A stretch of DNA of 37,346 nucleotides from an uncultured bacterium (GCA_905214625.1 CAJMMQ010000023.1:1-37346); one strand, 5' to 3'; positions 1 through 8,246 are shown, counted from the stretch's first letter. Numbers and translations: made by a program. The notes: generated by a model not told the origin, from the sequence alone.

Positions 1-104
1 TGCTCAGGTACTTATAAAATAAGTTAAACTAAAATGCTGCGGAATTTAGGTCTTTCTGTTTTGCGGTGTACGGCCCTCTAAAGTCTTATTTCATAAACAT
101 TTAT

Positions 105-135
105 TTTGTATTGCGCCCAATTTGCACTATCTTTG
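105..135 (+). promoter_or_regulatory. Bacteroidetes-type promoter for the AICAR transformylase gene
   Basis: TTTG at 105-108 is followed after 19 nt by TATCTTTG at 128-135, which fits the Bacteroidetes primary-sigma consensus TTTG/TAnnTTTG. The start codon at 162 lies 26 nt downstream, giving a leader of about 20 nt. This placement also argues against any start upstream of 162. Confidence 0.8.
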
Positions 136-161
136 CAGCCGAAGAAGAAATTTTATCGAGC

Positions 162-1343
162 ATGAAAGAATTAGCATTAAAGTACGGATGCAATCCGAAT
201 CAGAAACCTTCGCGCATATACATGGAAGAAGGTGAACTGCCTATTGAGGTGCTGAATGGCCGTCCGGGCTACATCAACTTCCTCGATGCACTTAACAGTT
301 GGCAACTTGTAAAGGAGCTTAAAGCCGCAACAGGACTGCCTGCAGCAGCCAGCTTCAAGCATGTTTCGCCCGCAGGAGCCGCAGTGGGTCTGCCGCTCAG
401 CGACACTTTGAAGAAGATTTATTTTGTAGACGACGTAAAGATTGAGCTTTCGCCCCTGGCATGTGCCTATGCACGCGCACGCGGTGCCGACCGCATGAGC
501 AGCTACGGCGACTTTGTGGCTCTGAGCGACGTATGCGACGAGGCTACCGCAACGCTGATCAAGCGTGAGGTGAGCGACGGCGTGATTGCACCGGGCTACA
601 CCCCCGAAGCCCTCGAGATACTGAAAGACAAGCGCAAGGGCACATACAACGTAATAAAGATTGATCCCGAATATGTTCCGGCTCCGGTTGAACACAAGCA
701 GGTGTTCGGCATAACATTCGAACAGGGACGCAACGAGATTAAGCTCGACGACCCGTCACTCTTTGAGAATATACCCACACAGAACAAGACATTCACCGAA
801 GAGGCTAAGCGCGACCTTATAATAAGTCTTATCACGCTGAAATATACTCAGAGCAACTCTGTATGCTACGTGAAGGACGGACAGGCCATAGGCATCGGTG
901 CCGGACAGCAGAGCCGCATACACTGCACACGTCTGGCAGGCAACAAGGCCGACATATGGTGGCTGCGCCAGCATCCGAAAGTGATGAACCTGCCTTTCGT
1001 TGACGGCATACGCCGCGCTGACCGCGACAACACCATCGACGTGTATATAAGCGACGAGCACGACGACGTGCTGGCTGAAGGAACATGGCAGAGGCTCTTC
1101 AAGGAGAAACCCGAAGTGCTGACCATGGAGGAGAAGAAGGAATGGATAGCCAAGAACACCAAGGTGGCTCTGGGCAGCGACGCATTCTTCCCGTTCGGCG
1201 ACAACATTGAGCGCGCACACAAGAGCGGCGTTGAGTATATAGCTCAGGCCGGAGGCTCTGTACGCGACGACAATGTCATCGAGACCTGCGACAAATACGG
1301 AATAGCAATGGCCTTCACCGGCGTTCGTCTGTTCCATCATTGA
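162..1343 (+). CDS. Stand-alone phosphoribosylaminoimidazolecarboxamide (AICAR) formyltransferase, PurH-like
   Basis: The 393-residue protein matches the C-terminal transformylase half of PurH, which transfers a formyl group from 10-formyl-tetrahydrofolate to AICAR in purine synthesis. The N-terminal IMP cyclohydrolase domain of the usual ~510-residue bifunctional enzyme is absent. The catalytic Lys-His pair is visible at K66-H67 (ASFKHVSPAG), followed by the folate/AICAR-binding stretches SNSVCYV and GQQSRIHCTRLAG, and the family C-terminus with SDAFFPF, QAGGSVRDDNVI and FTGVRLFHH. The reading frame is open back to 66, but the promoter ends at 135, so the ATG at 162 is the start. Bacteroidetes often carry such a short paralogue beside a full purH; whether a full purH exists here cannot be seen. 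It is a monocistronic unit closed by a hairpin. Confidence 0.88.
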   Translation: MKELALKYGCNPNQKPSRIYMEEGELPIEVLNGRPGYINFLDALNSWQLVKELKAATGLPAAASFKHVSPAGAAVGLPLSDTLKKIYFVDDVKIELSPLACAYARARGADRMSSYGDFVALSDVCDEATATLIKREVSDGVIAPGYTPEALEILKDKRKGTYNVIKIDPEYVPAPVEHKQVFGITFEQGRNEIKLDDPSLFENIPTQNKTFTEEAKRDLIISLITLKYTQSNSVCYVKDGQAIGIGAGQQSRIHCTRLAGNKADIWWLRQHPKVMNLPFVDGIRRADRDNTIDVYISDEHDDVLAEGTWQRLFKEKPEVLTMEEKKEWIAKNTKVALGSDAFFPFGDNIERAHKSGVEYIAQAGGSVRDDNVIETCDKYGIAMAFTGVRLFHH

Positions 1344-1361
1344 TAAACTGTTTTTTTCAGC

Positions 1362-1433
1362 GCCGGGAGTCATCATTCTCAAGGGCGGCACAAGGCTTGC
1401 CCCGTATCAAGAGTCTGTCTCCCGGCTCTTTTT
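1362..1433 (+). terminator. Rho-independent terminator after the AICAR transformylase gene
   Basis: GCCGGGAG at 1362-1369 pairs with CTCCCGGC at 1419-1426 and is followed by a T-rich tail (TCTTTTTC). The 49-nt loop contains a smaller GGGC/GCCC hairpin. It begins 18 nt after the stop codon. Confidence 0.65.
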
Positions 1434-1463
1434 CTCATTAAGCATAATTAGTTTTTACATTTT

Positions 1464-1655
1464 ATGAGCGATATCGACGACATAATTGCCGGTGGCGGAA
1501 TAGTGTTCCGAAAGGCAAAGACAGACAACGGCAATGACGGCAAGGTGAAGACCAAGGCCAAGAAGAAGAAATATATCACCGGCGCTCATGGCAGCGGCTC
1601 GGCACGACAGAAAGCCAAATACCGCGAAGCACGCGCCAACCGCAAACACAAATAA
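1464..1655 (+). CDS. Small lysine-rich basic protein, unknown function
   Basis: A 63-residue frame begins MSDIDDIIAGGGIVFRKAK and continues as a Lys/Arg-rich, probably disordered tail (KTKAKKKK near residues 31-38, ending RKHK). I do not recognise a family. Codon choice (GGC, CGC, GCC, AAG) resembles the neighbouring real genes, and a GC-rich hairpin (GCTGCC/GGCAGC, 1658-1673) follows the stop at once. The basic tail suggests nucleic-acid or ribosome contact, but that is inference. No promoter match was found; it starts 30 nt after the preceding terminator. An overlapping minus-strand frame (1455-1823) has no recognisable features and was not annotated. Confidence 0.5.
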   Translation: MSDIDDIIAGGGIVFRKAKTDNGNDGKVKTKAKKKKYITGAHGSGSARQKAKYREARANRKHK

Positions 1656-1893
1656 CGGCTGCCTGGTGGCAGCATGCCGTAATGTGCGGCGCCGTCGGTG
1701 TGCCCGTTTCAGCAAGAAGTTGCCGCCTGCCGTATGGTGTTTGTATCTGTTTGGGCTGTTTTTTGCTTTTTGCAAGTCTTTCGTATAGGCCAAGCCATTG
1801 ATGGTGTCAAGGCCGTAAGTCAAATATTACAATTGCCATAGAAAGAATATCACGTAATATTTCCAGCCGGGCCACCTTATCGTAAGCCTCAAT

Positions 1894-2367
1894 TTACGAC
1901 CCGCTAATGTTGACATGAGTATATGATTTCTTTGGTTCAATTGGCATTTTAGGTATAACACAGACCCAAACTCTAAAATAAGTTTTTTCCAGAACAGGAG
2001 GTTCGCCTAATACAAAAGAAAAGATTAAATTACAAGTTTTAGACAAAGTGTCGAACGTCATTTTTATTTCTGAAGAATGTATATTATAATCATCTCTGCT
2101 TGCGGTGATTAAAATTGTATTATTATTAAAATCCGTTGTCTTTATTTTGTCGTATATAGAAGGTATGTTACTTGTGATTTGTTTAAGCTTTTCTTCGCTA
2201 TCTATAAAATAAAGTGAATCTGATAAAAGTCCAGTGTCATCCCTAGCGGGAAAATCTTCATAGAAATAGTTCGTTATTATAAATTCTTCTACATGATTTT
2301 CTTCGTCTTTATTGCAGGAAATAAATAAGAAGAATACAGACAATAATAAAATAGATAAATATTTCAT
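1894..2367 (-). CDS. Lipoprotein of unknown function, possibly PrcB-like
   Basis: The 157-residue product begins with a lipoprotein signal peptide, MKYLSILLLSVFFLFISC, with the predicted lipidated Cys at 18. The mature part has a stretch reading IKTTDFNNNTILI and a C-terminal segment with ILEP-like beta strands and VWVCVIPKMP. This strand pattern resembles small Bacteroidetes lipoproteins related to the PrcB C-terminal domain, but the similarity is weak and I give it only as a possibility. The gene is clearly more AT-rich than the flanking purine and efflux genes. It lies 144 nt downstream of another minus-strand lipoprotein gene, with a hairpin between them, so the two may be separate units. 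Confidence 0.75.
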   Translation of the reverse strand: MKYLSILLLSVFFLFISCNKDEENHVEEFIITNYFYEDFPARDDTGLLSDSLYFIDSEEKLKQITSNIPSIYDKIKTTDFNNNTILITASRDDYNIHSSEIKMTFDTLSKTCNLIFSFVLGEPPVLEKTYFRVWVCVIPKMPIEPKKSYTHVNISGS

Positions 2368-2403
2368 TGTTCTTTTTGTGAAAGTTGGCTTAATGTTGAA
2401 AAT

Positions 2404-2469
2404 AAAATCAGTATAGAAGTTGTCGGACTACAAACAAACTTTTATATTGCTTATTTACAACTTCTATAC
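2404..2469 (-). terminator. Inverted repeat, probable terminator of the 213-residue lipoprotein gene
   Basis: A perfect 13-bp inverted repeat, GTATAGAAGTTGT at 2411-2423 and ACAACTTCTATAC at 2457-2469, has a 33-nt loop. Read on the minus strand it lies about 43 nt after the stop of the upstream lipoprotein gene and is followed by TGATTTTATTTTC. The tail is not a pure U tract, so the terminator call is moderate. Confidence 0.5.
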
Positions 2470-2511
2470 CAATTTTCACTAATCATTCCGCAAAAAATAT
2501 GCCACTATAAA

Positions 2512-3153
2512 TTATTGTAGTATTTTCGCATAAATTCTTACATCATTGACATTTAATGGAACCCAACAATGTTCGCCTGCACTCTGCCCAGAATAGGTTG
2601 ACTTAATATCATAAACAAAGGTATATAATTCCGTATAAGTTGTATCACCAGTTTTCCCTTGCCACCTAGTTTGCGGATTGTTGATATATTTCCCGTTCCA
2701 TCCTGATTTCTCACCTACAAATCCCTTAACTTCATAATTATCATTCAACTCATATCTAACCGAAACCTTATATACAGTTGAGATTGTCATATAATTCAAA
2801 TTTGGCCCGCAATAATAGCTTGGAACCAAGTTTTCACCGACTCCATATTTGAATAAGGTTTTTAGATTTCCTAAATTTGTCACGGTGCCTACTATAGGTG
2901 TAATTTCCCCTGCCCTTGTATAGGAATTCTTATTTATGTTTTCACATCCAATTAACTTTATAGGAATATCAATAGACTCCAAAGAATCTAATGAGGATAT
3001 CTCATTTATATATTTTGATAAATCAAAACAACAAATAACATCCGTACTTTTTTCACAATCTGCATTAACAAATGCGCACTCTTCTTCGTTTGAACATGAT
3101 GTTGCCACACCTATCAAAAGGATAAAAGAAAAAATGATAGTAATTTTTTTCAT
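2512..3153 (-). CDS. Cysteine-rich lipoprotein, unknown function
   Basis: The 213-residue product starts with a lipoprotein signal, MKKITIIFSFILLIGVATSC, with predicted lipidation at Cys20. The first part of the mature protein is rich in Cys (CAFVNADC, VICCFD, LIGCEN), and the rest carries many Tyr, Thr and Asn residues in what looks like beta structure. I do not recognise a domain. It would sit in the inner or outer membrane, facing the periplasm or surface. Composition is AT-rich. On the minus strand a -7-like TATTTTTG lies at 3188-3181, 28 nt upstream of the start, but without a matching TTTG at the usual distance. Confidence 0.78.
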   Translation of the reverse strand: MKKITIIFSFILLIGVATSCSNEEECAFVNADCEKSTDVICCFDLSKYINEISSLDSLESIDIPIKLIGCENINKNSYTRAGEITPIVGTVTNLGNLKTLFKYGVGENLVPSYYCGPNLNYMTISTVYKVSVRYELNDNYEVKGFVGEKSGWNGKYINNPQTRWQGKTGDTTYTELYTFVYDIKSTYSGQSAGEHCWVPLNVNDVRIYAKILQ

Positions 3154-3258
3154 AATTATAATTTTATGTTTATTTATTTACAAAAATAAATTATTTTTTG
3201 ACACACTAATTCCCTATCATTTCTTTTTAACATAATTTTCGGGTTAAGGGAATAAAAT

Positions 3259-3289
3259 TTTGCAGATAGCTTTGATTTTCTTAACTTTG
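3259..3289 (+). promoter_or_regulatory. Bacteroidetes-type promoter for the MATE gene
   Basis: TTTG at 3259-3262 and TAACTTTG at 3282-3289 are separated by 19 nt. The leader to the ATG at 3372 is about 75 nt long. Confidence 0.75.
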
Positions 3290-3371
3290 CAGCGTCAAAG
3301 CGCATGTTGTAAAAACATCATCTTTATTCTGACAGCGTTAGCTCTTAATTTGTTTGAATTCTTCAAGTAAT

Positions 3372-4709
3372 ATGAAAGACAGGGATAATTTTACGTTCCT
3401 TACCTCCGCACCTGTTCATCATGTGGTGCTTGTAATGGCCGTTCCAACCATTATCAGTATGCTCGTTACCAGTATCTACAACATCGTAACCACATTCTAC
3501 GTTGGCCGCATCAGCACACAGGCCACTGCCGCCGTGGGCATAGCCTTCTCGGTTATGGCCATCATACAGGCCATAGGCTTCACCTTCGGACAGGGCTCGG
3601 GCAACTACATATCGCGCGAACTTGGCGCGCAGCGACACGACAACGCATGCCGCATGGCCTCCACGGGCTTCTTTCTTGCCGTAGGGACAGGATTTGTCAT
3701 CGCCCTTATCGGACTGATATTTCTGCGTCCGCTCGCGCTGCTCTTAGGCTCAACGCCGACAATATTGCCCTATGCCGAAACCTATCTGTCGTTTGTGCTT
3801 ATGGCTGCACCGTTCATGTGCGGTGCCTTATGCCTGAACAACCAGATGCGCTTTCAGGGCAACGCAGCTTATTCAATGTTCGGCATACTTACGGGAGCAT
3901 GCATCAACGTCGTGCTGGCTCCTATCCTTATATTTGTGTTCGACATGGGCATAACCGGTGCCGGCATATCCACGTTTACGGGTGAGTCGTGCAGCATGCT
4001 TGTGCTGTTGTGGATGAGCCGGATGAAGCGCAACATACATATCAGCCACCGCAACTTTACGCCAAGCGTGGCTATGCTGAAAGAGATATTTGCCGGAGGC
4101 ACGCCTTCGCTGACGCGTCAGGGTATGGCCAGCATCAGCGTTGCACTGCTCAACGTAGCTGCCGGAGCTTACGGTGATGCCGCCATAGCGGCCATGTCTA
4201 TCGTCAACCGCATAGCCTTCGTGATATTTGCCGCCATGATTGGCCTCGGACAGGGATTCCAGCCTATGTGCGGCTTCTGTTATGGCGCAAAATTATACGC
4301 ACGTGTGCGCGAAGGCTATTGGTTCATAGTGCGTGTAGGCTTTCTGTTTATGGCCGTATGCGCTGTGCTCGGTTTCTTCTTCAGCGAGGAATGCATCGAT
4401 GTGTTCCGCCGCGATCCCGACGTTGTTTCTATCGGCACCGTTGCCTTGCGCTGGCAGCTGGCCACGCTTCCGTTGGGTGCCATCGTCATGTACACCAACA
4501 TGATGATGCAGACCATCCGCAAGCCATGGCAGGCCAATGTGCTTGCATCTGCCCGCAGCGGCCTGTTCTTCATTCCGCTGATAATCATCCTGCCCCATTT
4601 CTTCGGTCTTCTTGGTGTAGAGATGTGCCAGGCATGGGCCGACGTATTGTCTTTCGGCCTTGCAGTGCCGATAGCCATGAGCGGATTTAAGGCTTTACGT
4701 GATGACTGA
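3372..4709 (+). CDS. MATE family multidrug/cation efflux transporter
   Basis: The 445-residue inner-membrane protein has about 12 hydrophobic segments in two halves, as in MatE transporters of the NorM/DinF superfamily, which export drugs or metabolites in exchange for Na+ or H+. Visible family signatures are the N-terminal PTIISMLVTSIYNIVTTFYVG, the QAIGFTFGQGSGNYISRELG segment and, at the repeat position in the second half, GLGQGFQPMCGFCYGA. A TTG at 3354 is in frame, but the ATG at 3372 is the more likely start because KDRDNF then leads directly into the first membrane segment. Monocistronic with its own promoter. The substrate cannot be told from sequence. Confidence 0.9.
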   Translation: MKDRDNFTFLTSAPVHHVVLVMAVPTIISMLVTSIYNIVTTFYVGRISTQATAAVGIAFSVMAIIQAIGFTFGQGSGNYISRELGAQRHDNACRMASTGFFLAVGTGFVIALIGLIFLRPLALLLGSTPTILPYAETYLSFVLMAAPFMCGALCLNNQMRFQGNAAYSMFGILTGACINVVLAPILIFVFDMGITGAGISTFTGESCSMLVLLWMSRMKRNIHISHRNFTPSVAMLKEIFAGGTPSLTRQGMASISVALLNVAAGAYGDAAIAAMSIVNRIAFVIFAAMIGLGQGFQPMCGFCYGAKLYARVREGYWFIVRVGFLFMAVCAVLGFFFSEECIDVFRRDPDVVSIGTVALRWQLATLPLGAIVMYTNMMMQTIRKPWQANVLASARSGLFFIPLIIILPHFFGLLGVEMCQAWADVLSFGLAVPIAMSGFKALRDD

Positions 4710-4823
4710 GAAACGCGGTAAGGCGCAAATATATAAATAACCTAGAACCATCCACACGGCAAAGCCGGCCATAATAATCCATTGCCCTACAAGGCGAAAC
4801 CAGCCTATTTCATATGGCATCAT
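4695..4823 (-). CDS. Possible small hydrophobic membrane protein
   Basis: A 42-residue minus-strand frame starts at tandem ATG codons (4823 and 4820) and reads MMPYEIGWFRLVGQ followed by a hydrophobic, Trp-rich segment ending LGYLYICALP. Its stop overlaps the 3' end of the MATE gene by 15 nt. One membrane helix is plausible. I know no family, find no promoter and see no clear ribosome-binding site, so it may be a chance frame. Confidence 0.22.
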   Translation of the reverse strand: MMPYEIGWFRLVGQWIIMAGFAVWMVLGYLYICALPRFSVIT

Positions 4824-5254
4824 GACCAATGAAAGCCAGAAGGTCCTGAAAACCGTAACTTATCTGCCTTAATATGTTTTATACAGAAAGCCTGCGCAGC
4901 ATTTAGCAGCAATCTATTAAGGCAATCACATTCATTTACTTTCAAACTGTTAGTGGCAGAGTTACGACCAAAAACTCGGCCACTTTTTATGTGAAAGTGG
5001 CTTGTTTTCTACACGCAAACCATAGGTTTATTTTATGTCTGACGCAGTCTTGCCGTGCAAGCCGGGATGAAACAAGACGATAAATGAAAAACTTTGTACG
5101 GCTTCTACCGGTATATCAAGAAAAATCAGACGGCAAGACGATAACAGAAAACATATAGACGAATAAAAGCAGGCATCAGCCTTCAGCATAGAGAACACAT
5201 ACACCCCAAACAATCACGAAGGGCTTAATGCAAGGAAAATATACGATTATTTTA
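4710..5254 (+). other. Long spacer between MATE and AAA ATPase genes
   Basis: Apart from the possible small frame on the minus strand and the palindromic repeat at 4970-5020, I see no gene, RNA or terminator with a clear T tract here. A minus-strand frame at 5028-5213 has no recognisable features and is probably chance. Confidence 0.5.
4970..5020. repeat. Dispersed palindromic repeat, copy 1
   Basis: GCCACTTT/AAAGTGGC forms a hairpin around 4979-5001 flanked by T-rich sequence. The 18-nt stretch at 4970-4987 occurs exactly, in inverted orientation, at 31324-31341. Read in the direct orientation, 4978-5020 and 31309-31351 match at 32 of 43 positions. It looks like a small terminator-like dispersed intergenic repeat. 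Confidence 0.65.
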
Positions 5255-5286
5255 TTTGCATAATTCTATTTAAATAATTATTTTTG
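5255..5286 (+). promoter_or_regulatory. Bacteroidetes-type promoter for the AAA ATPase gene
   Basis: TTTG at 5255-5258 and TATTTTTG at 5279-5286 are separated by 20 nt. The start codon at 5301 is only 14 nt after the -7 box, so the leader is very short. Confidence 0.75.
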
Positions 5287-5300
5287 CATAAAAACAAGAT

Positions 5301-6452
5301 ATGGCAAGAATAAGAAACCCGTTTGTAGTTACAGGCAAGATTGCACCAGAATATTTTTGCGACCGCGTAGAAGAATCGGCACGGCTGATAAAATCGGTTA
5401 CCAACGGCAACAATCTCGTGATTATTTCACCACGCCGCATGGGAAAGACCGGACTGATACAGTTTTGTTACGACAAGCCTGAAATACGCGAGGAATATTA
5501 TACATTCTTCATCGACATACTTCACACATCGAGCTTGCGGGAGTTTACCTATCTGCTCGGCAGGCAGATCTATGAAACACTGCTGCCAAGAAGCCGTAAA
5601 ATGATAAAACTGTTTATTCAGACGATAAAGTCGATAAGCGGTAAATTTGGATTTGACCCGGCAAACAACTTGCCTACGTTCAACATCGAACTGGGCGATA
5701 TCGAACAGCCCGAATATACGCTCGACGAGATTTTCAGCTATCTGAGCCATGCTGACAAGCCCTGCATTGTGGCCATAGACGAGTTTCAACAGATAGCAAA
5801 ATATCCGGAGCATAACATAGAGGCATTGCTCAGGACACACATACAGAAACTCGATAACAGCAACTTCATATTTGCGGGAAGTGAGCGCCACATGATGCAG
5901 GAAATGTTCATGTCGGCTGCCCGGCCGTTTTATCACAGCGCCGACGTGCTTGAACTGAATGCTATTGATGCAGAAAAGTATGTCCCATTTGTTGTCGGCC
6001 ATTTTGAAGCAACCAACAGGCACATCAACACATCTGATGTAAAAAGAGTTTACGATTTGTTTAACGGGCACACCTTTTACATCCAAAAAACGTTTAACGA
6101 ATCGTTTGCAGACACCCGTGAGGGTGAAGTTTGCACACTTGACACAATACGCACGGCCATTAATAACATCATAGCGTCAAACGACACTATCTTCAGGGAG
6201 ATATTGTCGAATATCCCTGAAAAGCAGAAAGAACTGCTCTATGCCATTGCGAAAGACGGAAAGGCAGAACAGATAACATCGGCAGAATTCATAAAGCGCC
6301 ACAGACTGACGTCAGCCAGCTCAGTGCAGTCAGCTACAAAAAAATTACTTGAAAAGGATATTATAACAGAGAGAAACAAAGTTTATTCTTTAAATGACAA
6401 ACTTTTTGCCATGTGGATAAATAAATTATATGGCAACACGACAATGCTGTAA
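5301..6452 (+). CDS. AAA family ATPase (archaeal-ATPase-like) with C-terminal winged helix
   Basis: The 383-residue protein has the N-terminal arrangement typical of this family: NPFVVTGKI and YFCDRVEE, then a Walker A of the form SPRRMGKT at 43-50, a Walker B CIVAIDEFQQI with D160-E161, and a sensor-1-like FIFAGSERHMM with Ser194. The last ~80 residues (EKQKELLYAIAKDG, SSVQSATKKLLEKDII) look like a winged-helix DNA-binding domain. Such STAND-like ATPases are common in Bacteroidetes in many copies and their roles are mostly unknown. No partner gene (nuclease, toxin, methylase) is next to it: upstream is a repeat-bearing spacer, downstream a convergent sugar transporter. I therefore do not assign a defence function. 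Confidence 0.82.
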   Translation: MARIRNPFVVTGKIAPEYFCDRVEESARLIKSVTNGNNLVIISPRRMGKTGLIQFCYDKPEIREEYYTFFIDILHTSSLREFTYLLGRQIYETLLPRSRKMIKLFIQTIKSISGKFGFDPANNLPTFNIELGDIEQPEYTLDEIFSYLSHADKPCIVAIDEFQQIAKYPEHNIEALLRTHIQKLDNSNFIFAGSERHMMQEMFMSAARPFYHSADVLELNAIDAEKYVPFVVGHFEATNRHINTSDVKRVYDLFNGHTFYIQKTFNESFADTREGEVCTLDTIRTAINNIIASNDTIFREILSNIPEKQKELLYAIAKDGKAEQITSAEFIKRHRLTSASSVQSATKKLLEKDIITERNKVYSLNDKLFAMWINKLYGNTTML

Positions 6453-6463
6453 TAAAGCTGGTT

Positions 6464-6496
6464 ATGAACGGAAAGATATGAAACAAAGCCGTTCAT
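6464..6496 (+). terminator. Weak hairpin after the AAA ATPase gene
   Basis: ATGAACGG at 6464-6471 pairs with CCGTTCAT at 6489-6496, 12 nt after the stop codon. The following TATTGTC is a poor T tract, so this may be an attenuating hairpin only. Confidence 0.35.
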
Positions 6497-6559
6497 TATT
6501 GTCAAACTTGCCTATAACGCATCCAACTAGACATGATGCTCACTATAGTCCTGCTGAAT

Positions 6560-6594
6560 AAAAAATAGGGTTGCTTAAAATGATTAAGCAACCC
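6560..6594 (-). terminator. Rho-independent terminator of the xylE-like gene
   Basis: GGGTTGCTTAA at 6568-6578 and TTAAGCAACCC at 6584-6594 form a perfect 11-bp stem with a 5-nt loop. Read on the minus strand it is followed by TATTTTTTATT, a good U tract, 47 nt after the transporter stop codon. Confidence 0.85.
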
Positions 6595-6640
6595 ACATAT
6601 ATAAATTATCACATTCGGATACAAACCAACTGACACCGGC

Positions 6641-8116
6641 TTATTTGTCTTCCTTCTTCCAGAGTTTAGACATATCTTCAAGCGTCTTGCCTTTTGTCTC
6701 AGGCACAAGTCGCCATACGAACAGAGCAGCGAGAACGCAGATTGTGCCGTAAAGGCCGTAAGTAAACCAGTGGCCGAAGTTGGCGTCGCTCTCGAGCTGC
6801 ATGTTGAACATGGGCACAAACGAAGCGCTGACAATCCAGTTGAAAATCCACTGGAATGCAACGGCTATGGCTACGGCTGCACCGCGGATGGTGTTGGGGA
6901 ATATCTCTGCAATGAGCACCCAGCAAATAGGGCCCCACGACATCATGAACGATGCGCTGTAGATCATGATGCTGACCATTGTTACGACGGCCATGTCCAT
7001 GTTGCCGAATGTGAGGGCAACACCGAAAGCGCCAATGGCCATGCCTATTGAACCGGTGATAAGCAGCGGCTTGCGGCCCCACTTCTCAACAGTGAACACG
7101 GCAACAAGCGTAAACAGGATGTTCACAACGCCCATGATGACGGTCTGCACCATAGGATTCTCCATACCCATGTCGCCGAATATTCGTGGTGCGTAATAGA
7201 GCACGGCGTTGATGCCGACAGCCTGCTGGAACACGCTGAGCATGATGCCGACAAAGATAACCAGCACACCATAGGTGAACACCTTTTCGGTCTTTTCTGT
7301 AATAGTATTCTTTATCTCATTGAGAATTTTCTGTCCTTCAGCCACACCATTGATTTTCTGCAGTACAGACAGAGCCTTGCTGTCGCGTCCTGCCATAACG
7401 AGATAGCGCGGAGTCTCGGGTACGAAGCATATCAATATGGCAAAAAGTCCTGCCGGCACAGCCTCGCTTCCGAACATATAACGCCAGCCTGTAGAGATTG
7501 TCCAGGGATCGCTGCCCGGAGCAACGGCGTTGAAACCTTGTCCGATAGACTCAATTACGGGGTTGGTATGGTCGCCGAGTATACAGAAGTTGACCATATA
7601 TACCACCAGCTGGCCGAAAATAATGGCAAACTGGTTCCATGAAACGAGCGTTCCGCGGATGTTAGACGGAGCAACCTCGGCTATATACATAGGGCAGATG
7701 GCTGAAGCCAGACCAACGCCCACGCCGCCGATGACACGATAGATGTTGAATGTAACGAGAAGTGAGTATGTCGGTACGCCATGCTCATAAATCAGAAACT
7801 CGGGCTCCATTGAGCCTAACGCAGAAATGAAAAACATTATTCCGGCAAAGATGAGCGACTTTTTTCGTCCCCAGTTTGATGCCAGATAGCCTGATATTCC
7901 GCTTCCGATGATACAGCCAATAAGAGCGCTGGCACATGTAAAGCCATGTATGGCATCTGTATATCTGAAGTCAGTTGCTCCTAAGAAAAATGCCTGAAGT
8001 CCCTTTTCGGCTCCTGAAATTACAGCCGTGTCGTATCCGAAGAGGAGGCCTCCCAATACAGCCACAAGCACAATTGAAAATAGGTAGGCCTTGCTACCGC
8101 CTTTGTCTTGATTCAT
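6641..8116 (-). CDS. xylE: Sugar porter family MFS transporter, XylE-like sugar/H+ symporter
   Basis: This 491-residue, 12-helix inner-membrane protein closely follows E. coli XylE, the D-xylose/proton symporter. Residues corresponding to the XylE sugar site are all present: D29 in LLFGYD, Q169 in IIFGQL, Q297-Q298 and N303 in FQQAVGIN, W394 in MSWGP, and Q422-W423. Sugar-porter signatures NWGRKKS, PMYIAEVAPSNIRG, VPETPR, WGRKP and VPETKGKTLE also occur in order. There is no xylose isomerase or xylulokinase gene beside it, so the substrate could be xylose or another aldose such as glucose. It is transcribed alone and ends at a strong terminator. No exact promoter was found; TATCTTTA on the minus strand near 8146-8139 is a one-mismatch -7 candidate. 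Confidence 0.9.
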   Translation of the reverse strand: MNQDKGGSKAYLFSIVLVAVLGGLLFGYDTAVISGAEKGLQAFFLGATDFRYTDAIHGFTCASALIGCIIGSGISGYLASNWGRKKSLIFAGIMFFISALGSMEPEFLIYEHGVPTYSLLVTFNIYRVIGGVGVGLASAICPMYIAEVAPSNIRGTLVSWNQFAIIFGQLVVYMVNFCILGDHTNPVIESIGQGFNAVAPGSDPWTISTGWRYMFGSEAVPAGLFAILICFVPETPRYLVMAGRDSKALSVLQKINGVAEGQKILNEIKNTITEKTEKVFTYGVLVIFVGIMLSVFQQAVGINAVLYYAPRIFGDMGMENPMVQTVIMGVVNILFTLVAVFTVEKWGRKPLLITGSIGMAIGAFGVALTFGNMDMAVVTMVSIMIYSASFMMSWGPICWVLIAEIFPNTIRGAAVAIAVAFQWIFNWIVSASFVPMFNMQLESDANFGHWFTYGLYGTICVLAALFVWRLVPETKGKTLEDMSKLWKKEDK

Positions 8117-8246
8117 TGTTTGATTAGATTTTAATTATAGTTAAAGATAAATATTATTCCGTTTTATTACGTTTATAAAACCCTAATCCCTATGTTTTAT
8201 TGTGTGTTTCGATGTATTTTTGATACATAAATTATTTTTTCTTCTT

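Noticed and set aside
1455..1823. 122-residue minus-strand frame with a hydrophobic middle
   Set aside because: It mirrors the small basic gene on the plus strand, has no promoter and no known motif; the plus-strand frame has better codon use.
1822..1862. 9-bp inverted repeat AAATATTAC/GTAATATTT downstream of the 157-residue lipoprotein gene
   Set aside because: Very AT-rich, 23-nt loop and no T tract on either strand; such pairs are expected by chance in this composition.
8211..8229. Small ATGTAT/ATACAT hairpin between the serpin and transporter genes
   Set aside because: Only 6 AT-rich pairs; too weak to call a terminator for the serpin gene.
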